Shown: piece after piece, positions 27,536 to 36,621 of the stretch
How the letters are laid out: every line of letters starts with the position of its first letter
How positions within the stretch are numbered: position 1 is the first letter of the stretch
Source of the DNA: Snodgrassella alvi
GTDB taxonomy: Bacteria; Pseudomonadota; Gammaproteobacteria; Burkholderiales; Neisseriaceae
Direction of reading: 5' to 3'
Length of the DNA stretch: 64,000 nt
Assembly: GCF_040741455.2 (NCBI RefSeq)
Contig: NZ_CP160328.2
Location: 1,302,001-1,366,000 of the forward strand
The notes under the pieces: model-generated
What the model was told of the DNA's origin: nothing
What the model saw: only the letters and a program-made list of their open reading frames with translations
The model's database searches: none
Position numbers and translations under genes: made by a program

Positions 27536-28531
27536 TTAACCAACATTATCAGCCACTGTCTTAAAAATATTATAAGACTCAAGCAACTTATCCATATCAT
27601 AAATATAGCTGACTGCCATCACTTCATCCGGCTGCAAACGCAAGACATATCCTTCTAACTGCTGCCTAACTGTTTCTGGTGCGCCCAATAAAGTACAAGC
27701 GGTAAAATTTCGTACGTAGGCTTCTTCTTCAGCTGTCCACAAACCATCCATAGACGGTACTGGCTGATGCAGCGCTTTCCGATTATTCCGAATCAGCCCC
27801 AGCACAGACTGCAACTGCGTCGTTTGTAAATAAAGAGCCTCATCATCAGTAGCAGCCGCCACCAGATTTAGACAGAGCATAAAAAAAGGTGCAGCCAGTT
27901 GAGCAGACGGCTGGAATCGCTCACGGTAAATAGCAGCTGCTTCATCCAGAAAACGCGGAGCAAAATGCGCCGCAAAGACATAAGGCAAACCCAGACTGGC
28001 TGCAAGATATGCACTGTCAGTGCTAGAACCCAATATATATAAGGGAATATGAGTGCCCATACCCGGATAAGCCTTTACTAACCCCTGCTGTTGCTCATCA
28101 CCTAGATAACGTTGCAACTGCACCACATCATCCGCAAATTTAAGCGAAACATCGTTCAACTGGCGCCTCAGAGCAGCAGCGGTTACTCTGTCTGTTCCAG
28201 GCGCTCGCCCCAGCCCTAGATCAACTCGGTGCGGATAAATTGTAGCTAGAGTGCCATATTGTTCAGCCACCAGCAACGGACTATGGTTAGGCAACATCAC
28301 ACCGCCACTGCCTACACGAATATGATGCGTATGGCTCAGCGTATGGCCGATCAATATCTGTGTCGCCGAACTGACCACCATCGGCATATTATGATGTTCA
28401 GCAATCCAGTAGCGTACAAACCCCAGCTGTTCGGCTACCTGTGCCAGACGCAACATATCCCGTATTGCCGAAGCTGCCGTACCATTGTCTCGACGCGGCA
28501 CCAGATTCAAAATTGAAACAGGTATCGCCAT
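27536..28531 (-). CDS. Luciferase-like (LLM class) flavin-dependent oxidoreductase
   Basis: FMN-dependent monooxygenase-type protein of the bacterial luciferase superfamily, YhbW-like. I use the ATG at 28531 (MAIPVSILNLVPRRDN) because GGGAAG lies 5 bp before it; the longer frame adds nine residues. It is 331 residues long. 'YWIAEHHNMP' and 'GSGGVMLPNHSPLLVAEQ' are the classic substrate/flavin segments, and 'LGLGRAPGTD' follows. The natural substrate is unknown. It is not obviously linked to the neighbouring glycan genes. Confidence 0.85.
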   Translation of the reverse strand: MAIPVSILNLVPRRDNGTAASAIRDMLRLAQVAEQLGFVRYWIAEHHNMPMVVSSATQILIGHTLSHTHHIRVGSGGVMLPNHSPLLVAEQYGTLATIYPHRVDLGLGRAPGTDRVTAAALRRQLNDVSLKFADDVVQLQRYLGDEQQQGLVKAYPGMGTHIPLYILGSSTDSAYLAASLGLPYVFAAHFAPRFLDEAAAIYRERFQPSAQLAAPFFMLCLNLVAAATDDEALYLQTTQLQSVLGLIRNNRKALHQPVPSMDGLWTAEEEAYVRNFTACTLLGAPETVRQQLEGYVLRLQPDEVMAVSYIYDMDKLLESYNIFKTVADNVG

Positions 28532-28614
28532 AAAACTTCCCGTCTTTAAAATACACAACAGAGACTAAGTTATTCCGTTCTTCACCAAATTACAAATATA
28601 TTCAATTCAAATAC

Positions 28615-28646
28615 AAAAAAACCACTGCAGGAAACATGCAGCGGTT
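28615..28646 (-). terminator. Intrinsic terminator after sstT
   Basis: Minus strand: AACCGCTGCA, 7-nt loop, TGCAGTGGTT, then TTTTT. One G/A mismatch in a 10-bp stem. A plus-strand T-run is absent, so it is directional for sstT. Confidence 0.7.
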
Positions 28647-28666
28647 TAAAAAAAACTGATAACAAA

Positions 28667-29902
28667 TTATTCTGGCAGTAGTTCAATTTTACTAGGGTCC
28701 CGACCTTGCTGCTTCAACGATACCACTGAAGTAAACAGCATATCACTGGAAGAATTCAGAACAGTTTCGGCAGAATCCTGAATCTCGCTGATAACAAAGC
28801 CAATGGCCACAACCTGAGCTGCAATGGCTGGATCAATTCCGAACATGCTACACGCTACTGGAATCAGCAGTAATGAACCTCCCGGTACACCGGAAGCACC
28901 AAGTGCACATACTGTAGCCAAAATACTCAGCAATAATGTTTGAATAAAGCTTACATCCATACCCAAAGTATGCACAGTAGCCATCGTCATCGTCGTAATT
29001 GTAATAGCTGCACCATTCATACTCATCGTTACACCCAAAGGAATAGAAAGTGAGTATATTTCTTCGGGCAACTGCATACGCTGAGCCAGACGAATATTTA
29101 CTGGAATATTGGCGGCCGAACTACGAGTAAAAAACGCCGTAATGCCACTATAACGCAGGCATGTAAATACCAGTGGATAAGGATTTTTACGGAAATTCAA
29201 AAACACAATCAGTGGATTGATTACCAAGGCCACAAATACCATCAAACCAAGTAATACTCCAATCAACTCAAGATAATTTTTTAATTTAGCCAGACCATCA
29301 CTAGTAAAATGCGAAGCCACCAAACCTAGAACTCCGTAAGGGGCAATGGCCACCACCAGCCGTACTACCCAGATAGTTGCATCAGACCAGTTTTTAATTA
29401 CCGATTTAGTTGCTTCACTACTGTGACGTAAAGCAATACCCAATGCCGTCGACCACGCTAAGATACTGAGGAAATTGCCAGTAGCCAATGCATCGATCGG
29501 ATTATCCACAAACTTAAGGATAATATTCATCAGAATCTCAGCTACACCTTCGGGCGGTTTCTCGGAAGCCGGCGGCACATCCATCACCAAATGCAGTGGA
29601 TACAAATAACTCACCGTTGAAGCCAGTATTGCAGAAATCAGCACCGTTATAGCATACAGCCAAGCCACCGACTTAATACTGGAAACATTATCAAACTTAT
29701 TATTGACAATCGAAGATATCACCAGTACGAAAACCAGAATAGGTGCAGCAGCACGCAAAGCCTGAATGAATACCCTGCCAAGAAATTCCAGTTTAACCCC
29801 GTATTGCGGTAAAAAAGCCGCGATAAACGCGCCAATAATCATACACACTAACATGCGTACAATCAGATTACTCTTAAACAATATCCATAAAAGTTTCTTC
29901 AT
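28667..29902 (-). CDS. sstT: Sodium/serine-threonine symporter
   Basis: Inner-membrane transporter of the dicarboxylate/amino acid:cation symporter family that brings in serine and threonine with Na+. It has 411 residues (E. coli SstT 414) with about eight to nine hydrophobic segments and two re-entrant hairpins. The signatures 'GITAFFTRSSAANIPVNI' and 'GVTMSMNGAAITITTM' are those of SstT. 'GASGVPGGSLLLIPVACSMFG' is the second hairpin. It is followed by its own terminator and is probably a single-gene unit. Confidence 0.93.
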   Translation of the reverse strand: MKKLLWILFKSNLIVRMLVCMIIGAFIAAFLPQYGVKLEFLGRVFIQALRAAAPILVFVLVISSIVNNKFDNVSSIKSVAWLYAITVLISAILASTVSYLYPLHLVMDVPPASEKPPEGVAEILMNIILKFVDNPIDALATGNFLSILAWSTALGIALRHSSEATKSVIKNWSDATIWVVRLVVAIAPYGVLGLVASHFTSDGLAKLKNYLELIGVLLGLMVFVALVINPLIVFLNFRKNPYPLVFTCLRYSGITAFFTRSSAANIPVNIRLAQRMQLPEEIYSLSIPLGVTMSMNGAAITITTMTMATVHTLGMDVSFIQTLLLSILATVCALGASGVPGGSLLLIPVACSMFGIDPAIAAQVVAIGFVISEIQDSAETVLNSSSDMLFTSVVSLKQQGRDPSKIELLPE

Positions 29903-30231
29903 TTACAATCCTTAGTTACAGCCGGATAAAACATATGTAAAACAGATTAAAAACCATCCAGCCATGCATAAAAATTCATTACACCAAATCAAGTTTTTAA
30001 ATCCATTTCCATCCACCTCCACAACAGCCTAAACTTAACAGAAAACCATTACAACTTAGCAGCTGGATAACAAGTTTAGCATTAAAATAGCCTGAACCTA
30101 CGAATAAACATATAACAACCAAAAGAGTTAAAAAACAGCAGCTCTTAATTAACTCAACTCAAATAGATCAAGCAGCCCAAAATACTAAAATGCTATACTG
30201 CAAACCTCAAAATCGCCCGATACAGCAATCA
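29903..30231. other. Intergenic region between divergent sstT and glycosyltransferase gene
   Basis: About 330 bp of AT-rich DNA holding the promoters of two divergent genes. No box pair is clear enough to call. An in-frame ATG at 30190 could extend the next gene by 14 codons. Confidence 0.5.
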
Positions 30232-30978
30232 ATGAACAAAGCTTCACAAAATTACATATTATGTATGAAATGGGGGCAGAAATATGGCGCGGAATATGTC
30301 AACCGACTATATCACATGGTAAAACGTAATCTGACCCTGCCATTTACCATGATTTGCCTGACAGATGACGCGAGCGGCATTCATCCTGCAATTCAATGCC
30401 ATCCACTGATACCATTAAACTTGCCTGCAGGCTTACCAGAACGCGGCTGGAATAAACTTACCACTTTTAGTGCCAACCTGTTTGGTTTACAAGGCACAGC
30501 CCTATTTCTAGATATAGATATCGTTATCATCGATAACATTGATTGCTTCTTCACCCAGCCATCCAGCCGTCCCGATGAAGTCTGGATTATCCGTGACTGG
30601 AAAAAACCTTGGCGCAAAGTTGGCAACAGTTCTGTTTATAGATTTCAAATTGGTGCAATACCAGATTTAATGGATTATTTTCGCAATCATTTTCAACAAA
30701 TCCGGCAACAATTCCGCCATGAACAGGCTTTTTTATCATGGTATGTGCGTGAACATCATCAACTTAGCTATTGGCCAGAAAACTGGTGCCTGAGCTATAA
30801 GTACAATGTATTAAAAAAAATGCCTTATGCAATATGGCAAGCACCGGAAAAACCTGATTTTGGTAAAATCATCGTTTTTCATGGCGAAGTTAATCCTCCA
30901 GATGCCATCAAAGGTGGCGGAGGTAAATGGTACCGTAAAATTTTACCGGCTCCTTGGCTAAAAAATTATTGGCAATAA
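30232..30978 (+). CDS. Putative glycosyltransferase (DxD, GT-A-like)
   Basis: 248 residues from the ATG at 30232 (MNKASQNYILCMKWGQKYG); an ATG at 30190 would add 14 residues, and neither has a ribosome site. The pattern 'KWGQKYGAEYVNRLYHMV', a first strand LPFTMICLTDD, and a metal motif 'ALFLDIDIVIIDNID' (DID) mark a small soluble nucleotide-sugar transferase. The C-terminal 'IIVFHGEVNPPDAI' with His is typical of this group. Not assignable to a sugar. It lies 12 bp before the GT29-like gene and is likely co-transcribed. Confidence 0.7.
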   Translation: MNKASQNYILCMKWGQKYGAEYVNRLYHMVKRNLTLPFTMICLTDDASGIHPAIQCHPLIPLNLPAGLPERGWNKLTTFSANLFGLQGTALFLDIDIVIIDNIDCFFTQPSSRPDEVWIIRDWKKPWRKVGNSSVYRFQIGAIPDLMDYFRNHFQQIRQQFRHEQAFLSWYVREHHQLSYWPENWCLSYKYNVLKKMPYAIWQAPEKPDFGKIIVFHGEVNPPDAIKGGGGKWYRKILPAPWLKNYWQ

Positions 30979-30990
30979 TAACAAACCACT

Positions 30991-31563
30991 ATGAAAACAG
31001 TTCAGACTCACAGTAAATTCTTCATTATTGGTAATGCTGACGAACAAAACTCCATAGCAGACCTGATTCAGCATGATGACATCGTAGTCCGCTTTAACAA
31101 CCCCAATCCAAACTGCACACTTAAAGCAGATTGGATATTCATTGCCAATGGTTACACCCAGATTAGACATCTGGTAATCGAACATCAATTTTTAAAACCC
31201 GAAACTCAAATATTTTTCCGCTATAGTAAAAAAGATATTTTCTATAGTCGCTACCAGAACATCCCTATGCATAAACGCATAAAATACCTATGGCGTTTTC
31301 CCAAATGGATAAAAAAATCGCAATTGGATCAATATTTCATCAACACCATACCAAGCAACATTTACCGCCACTGTGCCGACTCACTGGGTTTCCGTCAACC
31401 TAGTACAGGACTTCTTGCCATTGATTATATTTGCCAGCAGTACCCAAAAAATACCGTATATATTCACAACTTTACTAGTGAAGGCTGGACCGGACATAAC
31501 TGGGACGACGAAAAACAACTAATCCATACCTGGGTAAAAACAGGGAGAATAATTGCTATTTAA
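30991..31563 (+). CDS. GT29-like (sialyltransferase-fold) protein
   Basis: A 190-residue protein. 'FFIIGNADEQN', then 'DIVVRFNNPN' and later 'GFRQPSTGLLAIDYI', follow the order of the L- and S-motifs of family 29 sialyltransferases (a GN loop, a V-R-F-N strand, then P-S-T-G), and 'SEGWTGHNW' sits where the last conserved His is expected. Bacterial proteins of this type are seen in glycan clusters; transfer of sialic acid is not shown, and no sialic acid synthesis genes are in the window. Assignment is by motif order only. Confidence 0.55.
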   Translation: MKTVQTHSKFFIIGNADEQNSIADLIQHDDIVVRFNNPNPNCTLKADWIFIANGYTQIRHLVIEHQFLKPETQIFFRYSKKDIFYSRYQNIPMHKRIKYLWRFPKWIKKSQLDQYFINTIPSNIYRHCADSLGFRQPSTGLLAIDYICQQYPKNTVYIHNFTSEGWTGHNWDDEKQLIHTWVKTGRIIAI

Positions 31564-31569
31564 AAAACT

Positions 31570-32583
31570 TCATTTATGCGTCAAGGCAAATAAAGCTGAT
31601 TTCAACATCAATTTAGCCGCTTTATCCCACAAATGAGTACGCAGCAACAACAAAATTGTTGTACGAATTGACAAACGTTTCACGACAAAAAGCTCAGCTG
31701 CCTTGTGCAAAATTGCCTTTTTTTCTTTTTCTGGCATAGCTGTTTTAGCAAGCTTCCGGCATAAACGAAAATAGTACAAATGAGCCTTATACAGCAAATA
31801 AGCACAACATTTCTTATCACCTACAATAGTTTCAGCATAAAATGCTTGAGTGAGATAAGCTTCAATACCATAAACCTGCTTTGGACTCATTTTCTGCACA
31901 ATAGAATTTGGCCATATACGATAATGCACCAAAACCTGCGGATAATAAAAATACGTTTGGCATTCATGCAGCAGACTAGGTGTATTCGCAATATCTTCGT
32001 AGGCAGGAATAGTAAAACGGCAAACTTTTGTCGCCAACTGGCGTCGGAAAACTTTATTCCAGAAATAATGTTTTCCATCCATAATAGCAAGATGGAACAA
32101 GTTTCCATTTTTCTGATGCAGTAAAGTATTGGCCGGAGCAATCGATAAATGCTCCTTCGATTTCAACTTACCAGTATTATCAAAAAATACATCATAATCA
32201 AATAGAAGCACATCTGGATGGTATTGTTTCAAAATACCCATAATCTGTTGGACTGCTAGCGATTCAACCTTATCATCCGAATCAATAAACCAAATATACT
32301 CAGCTTGAGTTGAATGTAAGAGACATTGGCGTACCTGCGTAATACCTTTATTTTCCTGACCACACAACACGCGAATAAATGCATCTGGGTAAATTTGCTG
32401 ATATTTTCGGATAATAGCCAGCGAGTCGTCCTGCGAACAATCATCATAAAAAATCACTTCAACATTAGCCGGCAAATTTGGCAATAAAGATTCCAGCAAT
32501 TCAGGTAGATAAACTCCTACATTGAATACCGGAATCAGAATACTTAACTCTATTTTGCCCATATCAGCGAAAATATCCTTCAT
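31570..32583 (-). CDS. Glycosyltransferase family 2
   Basis: 337 residues from ATG 32583 (a TTG at 32592 and an ATG at 32562 are alternatives). GT2 motifs: SILIPVFNVGVYLPELLESL, 'FYDDCSQDDSLAII', and 'IWFIDSDDKVE' with the DxD-like SDD, then a helical C-terminal tail. Single-domain cytoplasmic enzyme without membrane helices, typical for lipooligosaccharide or O-chain assembly. It ends 6 bp from the convergent GT29-like gene and starts 11 bp after the stop of the GT25 gene upstream, so it is co-transcribed with that gene. Confidence 0.88.
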   Translation of the reverse strand: MKDIFADMGKIELSILIPVFNVGVYLPELLESLLPNLPANVEVIFYDDCSQDDSLAIIRKYQQIYPDAFIRVLCGQENKGITQVRQCLLHSTQAEYIWFIDSDDKVESLAVQQIMGILKQYHPDVLLFDYDVFFDNTGKLKSKEHLSIAPANTLLHQKNGNLFHLAIMDGKHYFWNKVFRRQLATKVCRFTIPAYEDIANTPSLLHECQTYFYYPQVLVHYRIWPNSIVQKMSPKQVYGIEAYLTQAFYAETIVGDKKCCAYLLYKAHLYYFRLCRKLAKTAMPEKEKKAILHKAAELFVVKRLSIRTTILLLLRTHLWDKAAKLMLKSALFALTHK

Positions 32584-32594
32584 CTCCCACAAAC

Positions 32595-33398
32595 TTATTC
32601 TTCAAAATCACTTTGTATAATAGGTACCATTAGTCGTTGCGCACATCTTGATACAGACAGCTGACGACAGCCCATACGTAACTGCGCCGCCAGCCGACGG
32701 TATTTAAAACATAAATAATGATAAAAATGGTTAGCCTGTGGTTTAACATTATTTTCAGGTGTTATCGTTGAAACAAAAGAAACAGGAGGGTTCAAACCAT
32801 AATTAGCACATTGATCCAGTTGAATGGCAGCAGCCGGATAAACCTGCCAGCCATTTAAGTCATAAGACCGGCATAAAAAAGCGTCAGCCAATGCCGGAGC
32901 CGTAAACTGCGCTCTGTTTAACAGCTTACGTGCTCCTGATGGAAATAAAACGTAAGCAGCAGCACCTGTTCGATCCTGATATAAACGTCGCAATTCATAA
33001 CCCTTAATCAAAGCCAAGCTTTTTCGATCCAGCCACTTTCTCCGGTGCCTAGTTTCCAGATTCACATAATCTAACTCACAAGTCAGAGAAGATATTGTTG
33101 TCAAAAGTTCAGCCGTTTTATGTGAAAGCAACGCATCATCTTCAAGAATTAACCAAGGCTGACCAGTTTCCAAAACAAATTGCCAGGCTGCTTTATGGCT
33201 CAAAAAACAGGCTAATTCTGCCGGACGTAATTTACGCTCCCAACCATTTGCCTGATGCTCATACTGATCAGATAATATATCTTTCGTACTCACCGCATCC
33301 AGACGCCGCATGGGAATCTGTAAATGAGTCAGCTGCTGACGCTGGAATCTCAGTCGCTCGGCAGAATGTTCCAGATTAATTACTAAAGCAGAAATCAT
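32595..33398 (-). CDS. Glycosyltransferase family 25 (LOS biosynthesis type), copy 1
   Basis: A 267-residue protein of the GT25 family that includes Neisseria LgtB/LgtE and Haemophilus Lex/LpsA galactosyl- and glucosyltransferases. N-terminus 'ALVINLEHSAERLRFQRQQL', the Cys-Phe-Leu-Ser-His motif (ACFLSHKAAW), the metal-binding 'PWLILEDDALLS' (EDD) and 'YDLNGWQVYPAAAIQLDQ' are all in order. It begins a minus-strand pair with the GT2 gene. Sugar specificity cannot be told. Related to the second GT25 gene at 34264 but clearly diverged from it. Confidence 0.88.
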   Translation of the reverse strand: MISALVINLEHSAERLRFQRQQLTHLQIPMRRLDAVSTKDILSDQYEHQANGWERKLRPAELACFLSHKAAWQFVLETGQPWLILEDDALLSHKTAELLTTISSLTCELDYVNLETRHRRKWLDRKSLALIKGYELRRLYQDRTGAAAYVLFPSGARKLLNRAQFTAPALADAFLCRSYDLNGWQVYPAAAIQLDQCANYGLNPPVSFVSTITPENNVKPQANHFYHYLCFKYRRLAAQLRMGCRQLSVSRCAQRLMVPIIQSDFEE

Positions 33399-33437
33399 CT
33401 GTTACTTTCATTACAGATATTTATTACAATGAACCAT

Positions 33438-34232
33438 CTACAATGAACCATCAAGTCGGTTTGGGAACAAAATATTCTCAATTTCAAGAATCCTATCCAT
33501 CCGGCGCTGTACCTTACTTTTTCGAATAGAAAACAATTTTCCATTGGTTCGCAGATTTTCATGAACCACGCGCGCGGCCTGCAACTGCTCTATATAAACC
33601 CGTTGTTTGGGGGCGAGTAAATTATCCTCACGATCAAAAATCCAGCAAAAGCCCACTGGCAAATGAGCAACTTTATAGCGAGGATGTGCAGAAGCTTGGT
33701 CTGCCGCAATTACAGATTGTAATACCTCTTGATCCCATATTGTCGGCTGAGCAATACACTGACGGTTCCATTCGGCCAATAAATGTCTGGCAGCAGCTGT
33801 ATCCTGAAAAAATAAAGTAGCCGAAACTAAATGACCATCACCCAAATCATAATAAACAGCTATATCACAATCCAGACCAGCCAAATATTTTAACGGTGAA
33901 ACATGGAAAACCGCATCCACATCGACATACAACATCGGACCACTCACCAAATCGCGCTCATGCATCAAATAGTTCGACTTAAAAGAAGTATTAGCTTCCC
34001 ATCCCCCCTTACTGGAAATCGTTGTAATTTTAACTTTGATATTTAAACGCTCAGCAGAAGCACACATCCGTTTCGCTTCATGCGTATAAAACTCATCATC
34101 CGTATGATAAGCCACCACTGTCACCCCATCAGCAACAGAAGCTTTCATTTCTTCCGTTACCACTTCAGCTAGCGGTACCACAACCCGACGATTCTTCGCA
34201 CGCCAAGCATATTCCCTACCCAGTTTAACCAT
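33438..34232 (-). CDS. Putative nucleotide-diphospho-sugar transferase
   Basis: 264 residues from the ATG at 34232; a TTG at 34247 would add five. The pattern 'VTVVAYHTDDEFYTHEAKRM', then 'GPMLYVDVDAVFHVSPL' (DVD metal site) and 'WNRQCIAQPTIWDQEVLQ', is that of the DUF-type/GT77-like nucleotide-sugar transferases. A run of six C (plus strand, near 34005) lies within the gene but is too short to be a convincing phase-variation tract. Set between two GT25 genes on the same strand. Confidence 0.65.
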   Translation of the reverse strand: MVKLGREYAWRAKNRRVVVPLAEVVTEEMKASVADGVTVVAYHTDDEFYTHEAKRMCASAERLNIKVKITTISSKGGWEANTSFKSNYLMHERDLVSGPMLYVDVDAVFHVSPLKYLAGLDCDIAVYYDLGDGHLVSATLFFQDTAAARHLLAEWNRQCIAQPTIWDQEVLQSVIAADQASAHPRYKVAHLPVGFCWIFDREDNLLAPKQRVYIEQLQAARVVHENLRTNGKLFSIRKSKVQRRMDRILEIENILFPNRLDGSL

Positions 34233-34263
34233 TATTGATATTCTCAAACATGAACGAGATTAA

Positions 34264-35115
34264 TTATAACCGCGACCAACCATACATGCGTATTACATCC
34301 AGTCTGCGTCGCCAATGTCGCCCCTTCACAAAAAATCTTATAAATTTTTGCCAAAATGTCAATTTAAAGCGCACTCGATGAGGAATATCAGAATCCAGTG
34401 ACTGAAATGCCAATGGTTCAGCCAGAAATCCCTCTTTTAACAAACCACCACAATAATGCCAAACTTTATCGATCGGATAAAAAAGATTATCACTGGCCAA
34501 AAGCATTTGTTTTGCCCCTTGCAAAGAGACAATATAACAACAAGCTAGAGAGGGAGCAAAATCACATTCACAGGCAATCATCCCATTATGCAAAGCATGT
34601 AAACGATAAATTTTCCACTTAACAATTGCCTTGACCTCTATCATCCGCCAAGCTTTACGCTTTATCACTTGCCAAAATGCTGGACGAATAAGTTGTTTTT
34701 GGGAAAGTGATTTTTTAATTTCCACAGCATCAATATCATAATATGGGCGCTTCAAAGTCAGATTCAAAAAATCAAATGAATGATAATTTTTTTCTTCAGC
34801 AATTAAAGAAACCAGCTCAGAGCTCAACTGAACATCATCTTCCAGCACTAAAGCAAAAGGAATACTCTCATCTACCATCCGCTGCCAGACGGCTCGATGA
34901 GATAAAGCACAGCCAAACTCTCCGTTAACAGCCTTACGTTTACACTCTAAGGCAAATCTCGGCTGATTTAAAAATACTTTCTGCTCATCCGTTAAACAAT
35001 TACCATCAACAGCACTGATTCGTTCGAAATCAATCCCCAAATTCCCCAATTGCCGTTTAACGAAAATTAACCTATCTGAACGTCGATCCAGATTTATTAA
35101 AAAGGTTTTGAGCAT
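34264..35115 (-). CDS. Glycosyltransferase family 25 (LOS biosynthesis type), copy 2
   Basis: A 283-residue GT25 protein: start MLKTFLINLDRRSDRL, 'CALSHRAVWQRMV', the metal motif 'PFALVLEDDVQLS' and the C-terminal 'FYPIDKVWHY' and 'AFQSLDSDIPHR'. All main family motifs are present, so it should be active. Copy 1 (32595) shares the motif layout but few other residues, which suggests old duplication or separate acquisition, each adding a different sugar. It is divergent from the GT-B-like gene at 35313. Confidence 0.88.
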   Translation of the reverse strand: MLKTFLINLDRRSDRLIFVKRQLGNLGIDFERISAVDGNCLTDEQKVFLNQPRFALECKRKAVNGEFGCALSHRAVWQRMVDESIPFALVLEDDVQLSSELVSLIAEEKNYHSFDFLNLTLKRPYYDIDAVEIKKSLSQKQLIRPAFWQVIKRKAWRMIEVKAIVKWKIYRLHALHNGMIACECDFAPSLACCYIVSLQGAKQMLLASDNLFYPIDKVWHYCGGLLKEGFLAEPLAFQSLDSDIPHRVRFKLTFWQKFIRFFVKGRHWRRRLDVIRMYGWSRL

Positions 35116-35312
35116 TTATTCAACACCATACCAACGAAATCATAATTTATTCATAAATTATAACCAAAAACCACAAAACAATTCACAGATATTGTTTCTC
35201 TTAAAACCACTGAAACCTACATATACTGCTAAAATACGGATCTAACTTAACCAATAACCCCTAACAGATTCACAACAATTTAAAACCACAACTCTCCAAA
35301 AGTAATTTAACA

Positions 35313-36386
35313 ATGCCGCAACAAACTATTATTCTAGCTATGTCGAGCTATAGCGACTTCGCCTGTGCCATCAAAACTCATCTAGAATATCATAATTACA
35401 AAGTTATCTTTATTGACAGTACTTCAGAAACACTGAAAAAAAAGATTGAAGCTAATTTTCATTATCCCAGTCTGAAAACGCATATCATTAATACTATCCG
35501 AAAAATATTTTTGTTCGACTTCACCTATAAAGCTGTACTGAAAGAACAAATCTATCACCAGGAGCTATATGACAAAATCCAGAATACACTAGGAAATCAT
35601 AATTATGACTATACACTAGTTATACGTCCGGATCTGTTTTCCATCGCAACATTAGAGCTTCTGAAAAGCCATACAAAAAAGAAATTTATAGGCTATCAGT
35701 GGAATGGTATCAAACGCTTTCCCAAAACCGTTCCAACAATAAATTTGTTCGATCGTTTTTTTGTATTTGATCCTTTAGATGTAAATAATCCGGAATATAG
35801 CCAATTTCATTTGAAAGGGATGAGTAATTTTTATTTTGACATGTACCATCCACAACCAGTACCCCATAAAGGGCTCATTGCCTACTTCGTAGGATTACAT
35901 GTTGACAACAGAACAAAAGCCCTCCAAACCTGTGCAAAAGCACTGATAGAAAATGGCGTGAATTTAGATTTCAATATCAAATTGCGCCCTTCCGAAGCAA
36001 GCAAAGCAGTCCAATATACAGAACAAAACATATGTTTAATTGCTCAAAATATTTCTTTTGAAGACAATTTAAAGCACGTTAATAAGGCTGACATACTTAT
36101 AGATATCGTTAACCCGATACACAATGGCTTATCATTTAGAGTATTTGAAGCCTTGTACTATAGAAAAAAATTAATAACTAATAATTCATATATAAAGAAT
36201 TATGATTTTTACCATCCTGATAACATTTTTATCTGGACAAAAGAAAAAGACTTGCAGCAATTAAGTGATTTTTTAGTCAGACCATTAATCAGCATTCATC
36301 CTGATATCATATCGAAATACAGTTTTGCCAATTGGATAAAAAATATTCTGGACGATTCACCTTACAAAGAAATATCAGTTATATAA
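35313..36386 (+). CDS. Uncharacterised GT-B-like protein, paralogue 1 of 3
   Basis: A 357-residue protein with two Rossmann-like halves. The first starts with 'TIILAMSSYSDF' and 'YKVIFIDSTSET' and contains 'YDYTLVIRPDL' and 'FIGYQWNGIKRFPK'. The second begins near 'GLIAYFVGLHVDNRTKA' and ends with 'HNGLSFRVFEALYYRKKLIT' and 'YDFYHPDNIFIW', which resembles the nucleotide-sugar site of GT-B transferases (Glu-x7-type acidic pair). Two close relatives lie at 38877 and 44124 (reverse strand). I do not know the family's function. No ribosome site is visible before the ATG. Confidence 0.6.
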   Translation: MPQQTIILAMSSYSDFACAIKTHLEYHNYKVIFIDSTSETLKKKIEANFHYPSLKTHIINTIRKIFLFDFTYKAVLKEQIYHQELYDKIQNTLGNHNYDYTLVIRPDLFSIATLELLKSHTKKKFIGYQWNGIKRFPKTVPTINLFDRFFVFDPLDVNNPEYSQFHLKGMSNFYFDMYHPQPVPHKGLIAYFVGLHVDNRTKALQTCAKALIENGVNLDFNIKLRPSEASKAVQYTEQNICLIAQNISFEDNLKHVNKADILIDIVNPIHNGLSFRVFEALYYRKKLITNNSYIKNYDFYHPDNIFIWTKEKDLQQLSDFLVRPLISIHPDIISKYSFANWIKNILDDSPYKEISVI

Positions 36387-36455
36387 CATTGAAGCTACTG
36401 CCCAATATAGCTAGGCTAAAACCTTACATGCTTAATTGAAAATGAAAGGATTGAG

Positions 36456-36508
36456 ATACAAAATACAGATACGTAAATCTTTTAAAAACCGTATCTTGTA
36501 TTTTGTAT
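36456..36508. terminator. Large AT-rich hairpin between convergent genes
   Basis: Arms of 18 and 19 bp (36456-36473 and 36490-36508) pair perfectly apart from one bulged A, with a 16-nt loop. It lies between the paralogue 1 gene and the convergent msbA, where a bidirectional terminator is expected. There is no long U-run directly after it. Confidence 0.55.
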
Positions 36509-36621
36509 ATACGAACTATTATCAAAAAATCAGTACAGTTTAATCATTAAAAATTCAATCAACAACATTTGAAAAATAAGCATTATCAAAATAAAACATG
36601 AAAATCAATTATTTACAATAA

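Noticed and set aside
34000-34012. Run of six C in the 33438 transferase gene as a phase-variable tract
   Set aside because: Too short to be a likely slippage site, and the frame is intact.
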